From the NCBI GenBank assembly GCA_046091165.1, contig JBJTBE010000028.1:1-9179 (forward strand): a DNA stretch of 9,179 nucleotides, given 5' to 3'. Below, piece after piece: positions 8,180 through 9,179 of this stretch. Each line of letters starts with the position of its first letter. Position 1 is the stretch's first letter. The notes under the pieces were generated by a model, which was not told the DNA's origin, ran no database searches, and worked only from the letters and a program-made list of their open reading frames with translations. Origin of the DNA: F1-60-MAGs163 sp046091165 (GTDB taxonomy: Bacteria; Actinomycetota; Thermoleophilia; Solirubrobacterales; Solirubrobacteraceae). Both the position numbers and the translations under genes were made by a program.

Positions 8180-8440
8180 ATGGCCAACCTGAACTCCCAG
8201 CGCAAGCGCAACGCCCGCACCGAGCGCGAGCGCCTCGAGAACCGCCACTACACGTCGGCGGCCAAGACCTACCCGCGGCGCCTCGAGGAGGCCGTAGCGG
8301 CCGGCGACGGAGAGAAGGCCGACGCCGAGCTGCATAAGCTCCTGTCGACCATCGACAAGGCCGTCTCCCACGGGGCCATCCACCGCAATACCGGCGCCCG
8401 GCGCAAGTCGAGGGCCCAGCGGATCCGCGCCGGCGCCTGA
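8180..8440 (+). CDS. rpsT: 30S ribosomal protein S20
   Basis: S20 is a primary binder of 16S rRNA in the small subunit. The 86-residue product has the expected length and very basic composition. It begins MANLNSQRKRNARTERERL and has the conserved C-terminal stretch around DKAVSHGAIHRNTGARRKSR (59-78), the best family marker. It forms the usual long helical bundle with Ala/Glu-rich middle helices (about 25-58). The ATG at 8180 gives the standard MAN start. It is divergent from murJ and convergent with holA, with 9 bp between the two stop codons. The convergent holA/rpsT pair is also found in Mycobacterium tuberculosis (Rv2413c/Rv2412, from memory), which supports both calls. Confidence 0.97.
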   Translation: MANLNSQRKRNARTERERLENRHYTSAAKTYPRRLEEAVAAGDGEKADAELHKLLSTIDKAVSHGAIHRNTGARRKSRAQRIRAGA

Positions 8441-8454
8441 GCCGCCGGCTCAGG
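8436..8454. terminator. Hairpin spanning both stop codons of rpsT and holA
   Basis: CCTGAGCC-GCC-GGCTCAGG is a perfect 8-bp inverted repeat with a 3-nt loop. The rpsT stop TGA (8438-8440) is in the left arm and the holA stop (8452-8450 on the minus strand) is in the right arm. Being symmetric, it forms the same hairpin in both transcripts and could act as a bidirectional terminator or 3'-end stabiliser. No T run follows on either strand, as is common for hairpins in GC-rich actinobacteria. The structure is seen; termination is inferred. Confidence 0.5.
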
Positions 8455-9179
8455 AGGCCACTACCGCAATCGTCCTGAGGGCGACGGTGTCGAAGTCCAG
8501 CCGGCTCGCCCCGCGACCGGCGAGCTCGAGCCGGGCCATCGCCTCCAGCGCCCGCCTGAGCCCGGCGGCATCCGACTCCCGGGCCTCGGCGACCCTCCTC
8601 TTGGCGGCGTAGGGGCTCATCTTCAGCCCGGCCCCGGCTTCCGACGGCGGGACTCCGTCCTCCAGGCGTTCGGCGATGGTCAGCACCTCGCGAACCCGGC
8701 GCGCCATCAGGCCGGCCAGCCGGGCGCCGTCCTCTCCCTGCGAGCGAAGCTCCAGGTAGGTGCGGGTGGCCGCAGCGGGATTGTGGCCGACGATCGCATC
8801 GACCAGGGCCCAGACCGCCAGCTCCGACGACTCGGCCACCGACGCCTCGACCTCCTCCACGCCTATCCCCGCTCCCGGGCCGTACTCGAGCGCCAGCTTC
8901 TCGAGCTCCCGGAGGATCCGCTGCTGGCGGTCTCCGACCTGGGCGACCAGCAGCTGGGCCGCGGCGCCGTCGAGGGTCATGCCCAGCGCCGACGCCTGGC
9001 CGACCGCCCAGCGGGGGAGCTCGCGCTGCTTGAGCAGGACCTCCGCGGTTACCCGTCCCCCTGCCCCCTCGACGCCGGCGTGAAGGCTCGCCGGGGCCTT
9101 GCGGCGCCCGTCCTCGAACGCGAAGAAGGCGACAGTGGTCTCCGGGTCGATGGCCGCCAGCGTGCCGGCGAGATCCTCG
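8450..9179 (-). CDS. holA: DNA polymerase III delta subunit, N-terminus cut off by window edge
   Basis: The delta subunit belongs to the clamp-loader complex that opens the sliding beta clamp and loads it on DNA during replication. The frame is open to the right edge and gives 242 residues here, against about 320-340 for the whole protein, so roughly 80-100 N-terminal residues are missing. An internal ATG at 8980 is not the start; conserved sequence continues upstream of it. Markers in the visible part are TVAFFAFEDGRRKAPASLH (about 15-33), KQRELPRWAV (about 50-59) and the strongly conserved VGDRQQRILRELEKLAL (about 81-97). A helical C-terminal collar domain (SELAVWALVDAIVGHN onward) follows. 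It converges on rpsT, with both stop codons inside one hairpin. Its genomic linkage to rpsT and lepA is common. Confidence 0.93.
   Translation of the reverse strand, partial: EDLAGTLAAIDPETTVAFFAFEDGRRKAPASLHAGVEGAGGRVTAEVLLKQRELPRWAVGQASALGMTLDGAAAQLLVAQVGDRQQRILRELEKLALEYGPGAGIGVEEVEASVAESSELAVWALVDAIVGHNPAAATRTYLELRSQGEDGARLAGLMARRVREVLTIAERLEDGVPPSEAGAGLKMSPYAAKRRVAEARESDAAGLRRALEAMARLELAGRGASRLDFDTVALRTIAVVAS

Noticed and set aside
8162..8383. Minus-strand open frame of 73 codons over rpsT
   Set aside because: Mirror of the S20 gene with no family features or ribosome binding site.

Overview
This window comes from a very GC-rich bacterial chromosome, most likely an actinobacterium. Thermoleophilia (Solirubrobacterales-like) is my best guess, but that rests on overall protein style, not on a search. 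Codons strongly prefer G or C at the third position, GTG and TTG starts are frequent, and genes are packed with overlaps of a few bases. No gap exceeds about 100 bp. It is a housekeeping region. I see no mobile element, CRISPR array, tRNA, rRNA, or defence or biosynthetic cluster, and no convincing new multi-gene system.

Layout from left to right. A yqeY-like gene on the minus strand is cut by the left edge (1-347). Next come a small lipoprotein cytochrome c on the minus strand (401-781) and a divergently transcribed compact short-chain dehydrogenase on the plus strand (877-1521). The dehydrogenase meets prmA tail to tail in an 8-bp palindromic overlap. A tight minus-strand operon then reads, in transcription order, murJ (8117-6351), lepA (6318-4513), hrcA (4520-3468), dnaJ (3465-2335) and prmA (2338-1514). 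Upstream of murJ, rpsT runs on the plus strand (8180-8440) and converges on the 3' part of holA on the minus strand (8450 to the right edge).

The genes serve translation and protein quality control (ribosomal protein S20, elongation factor 4/LepA, L11 methyltransferase, DnaJ, the HrcA heat-shock repressor, a YqeY-type factor), envelope growth (MurJ lipid II flippase) and replication (DNA polymerase III delta). The order holA, rpsT, ..., lepA, ..., hrcA, dnaJ, prmA, ..., yqeY matches from memory an ancient cluster in Bacillus and, in part, mycobacteria. Here murJ sits between rpsT and lepA, hemW, grpE and dnaK are absent, and the cytochrome and dehydrogenase occupy the stretch before yqeY.

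The points most worth a second look are small ones. Several starts lie exactly where a leaderless transcript would begin, with a -10-like hexamer 6 nt before the start codon. The dehydrogenase lacks the usual catalytic serine. Both convergent gene pairs meet inside palindromes that contain both stop codons. MurJ carries a long acidic N-terminal tail.
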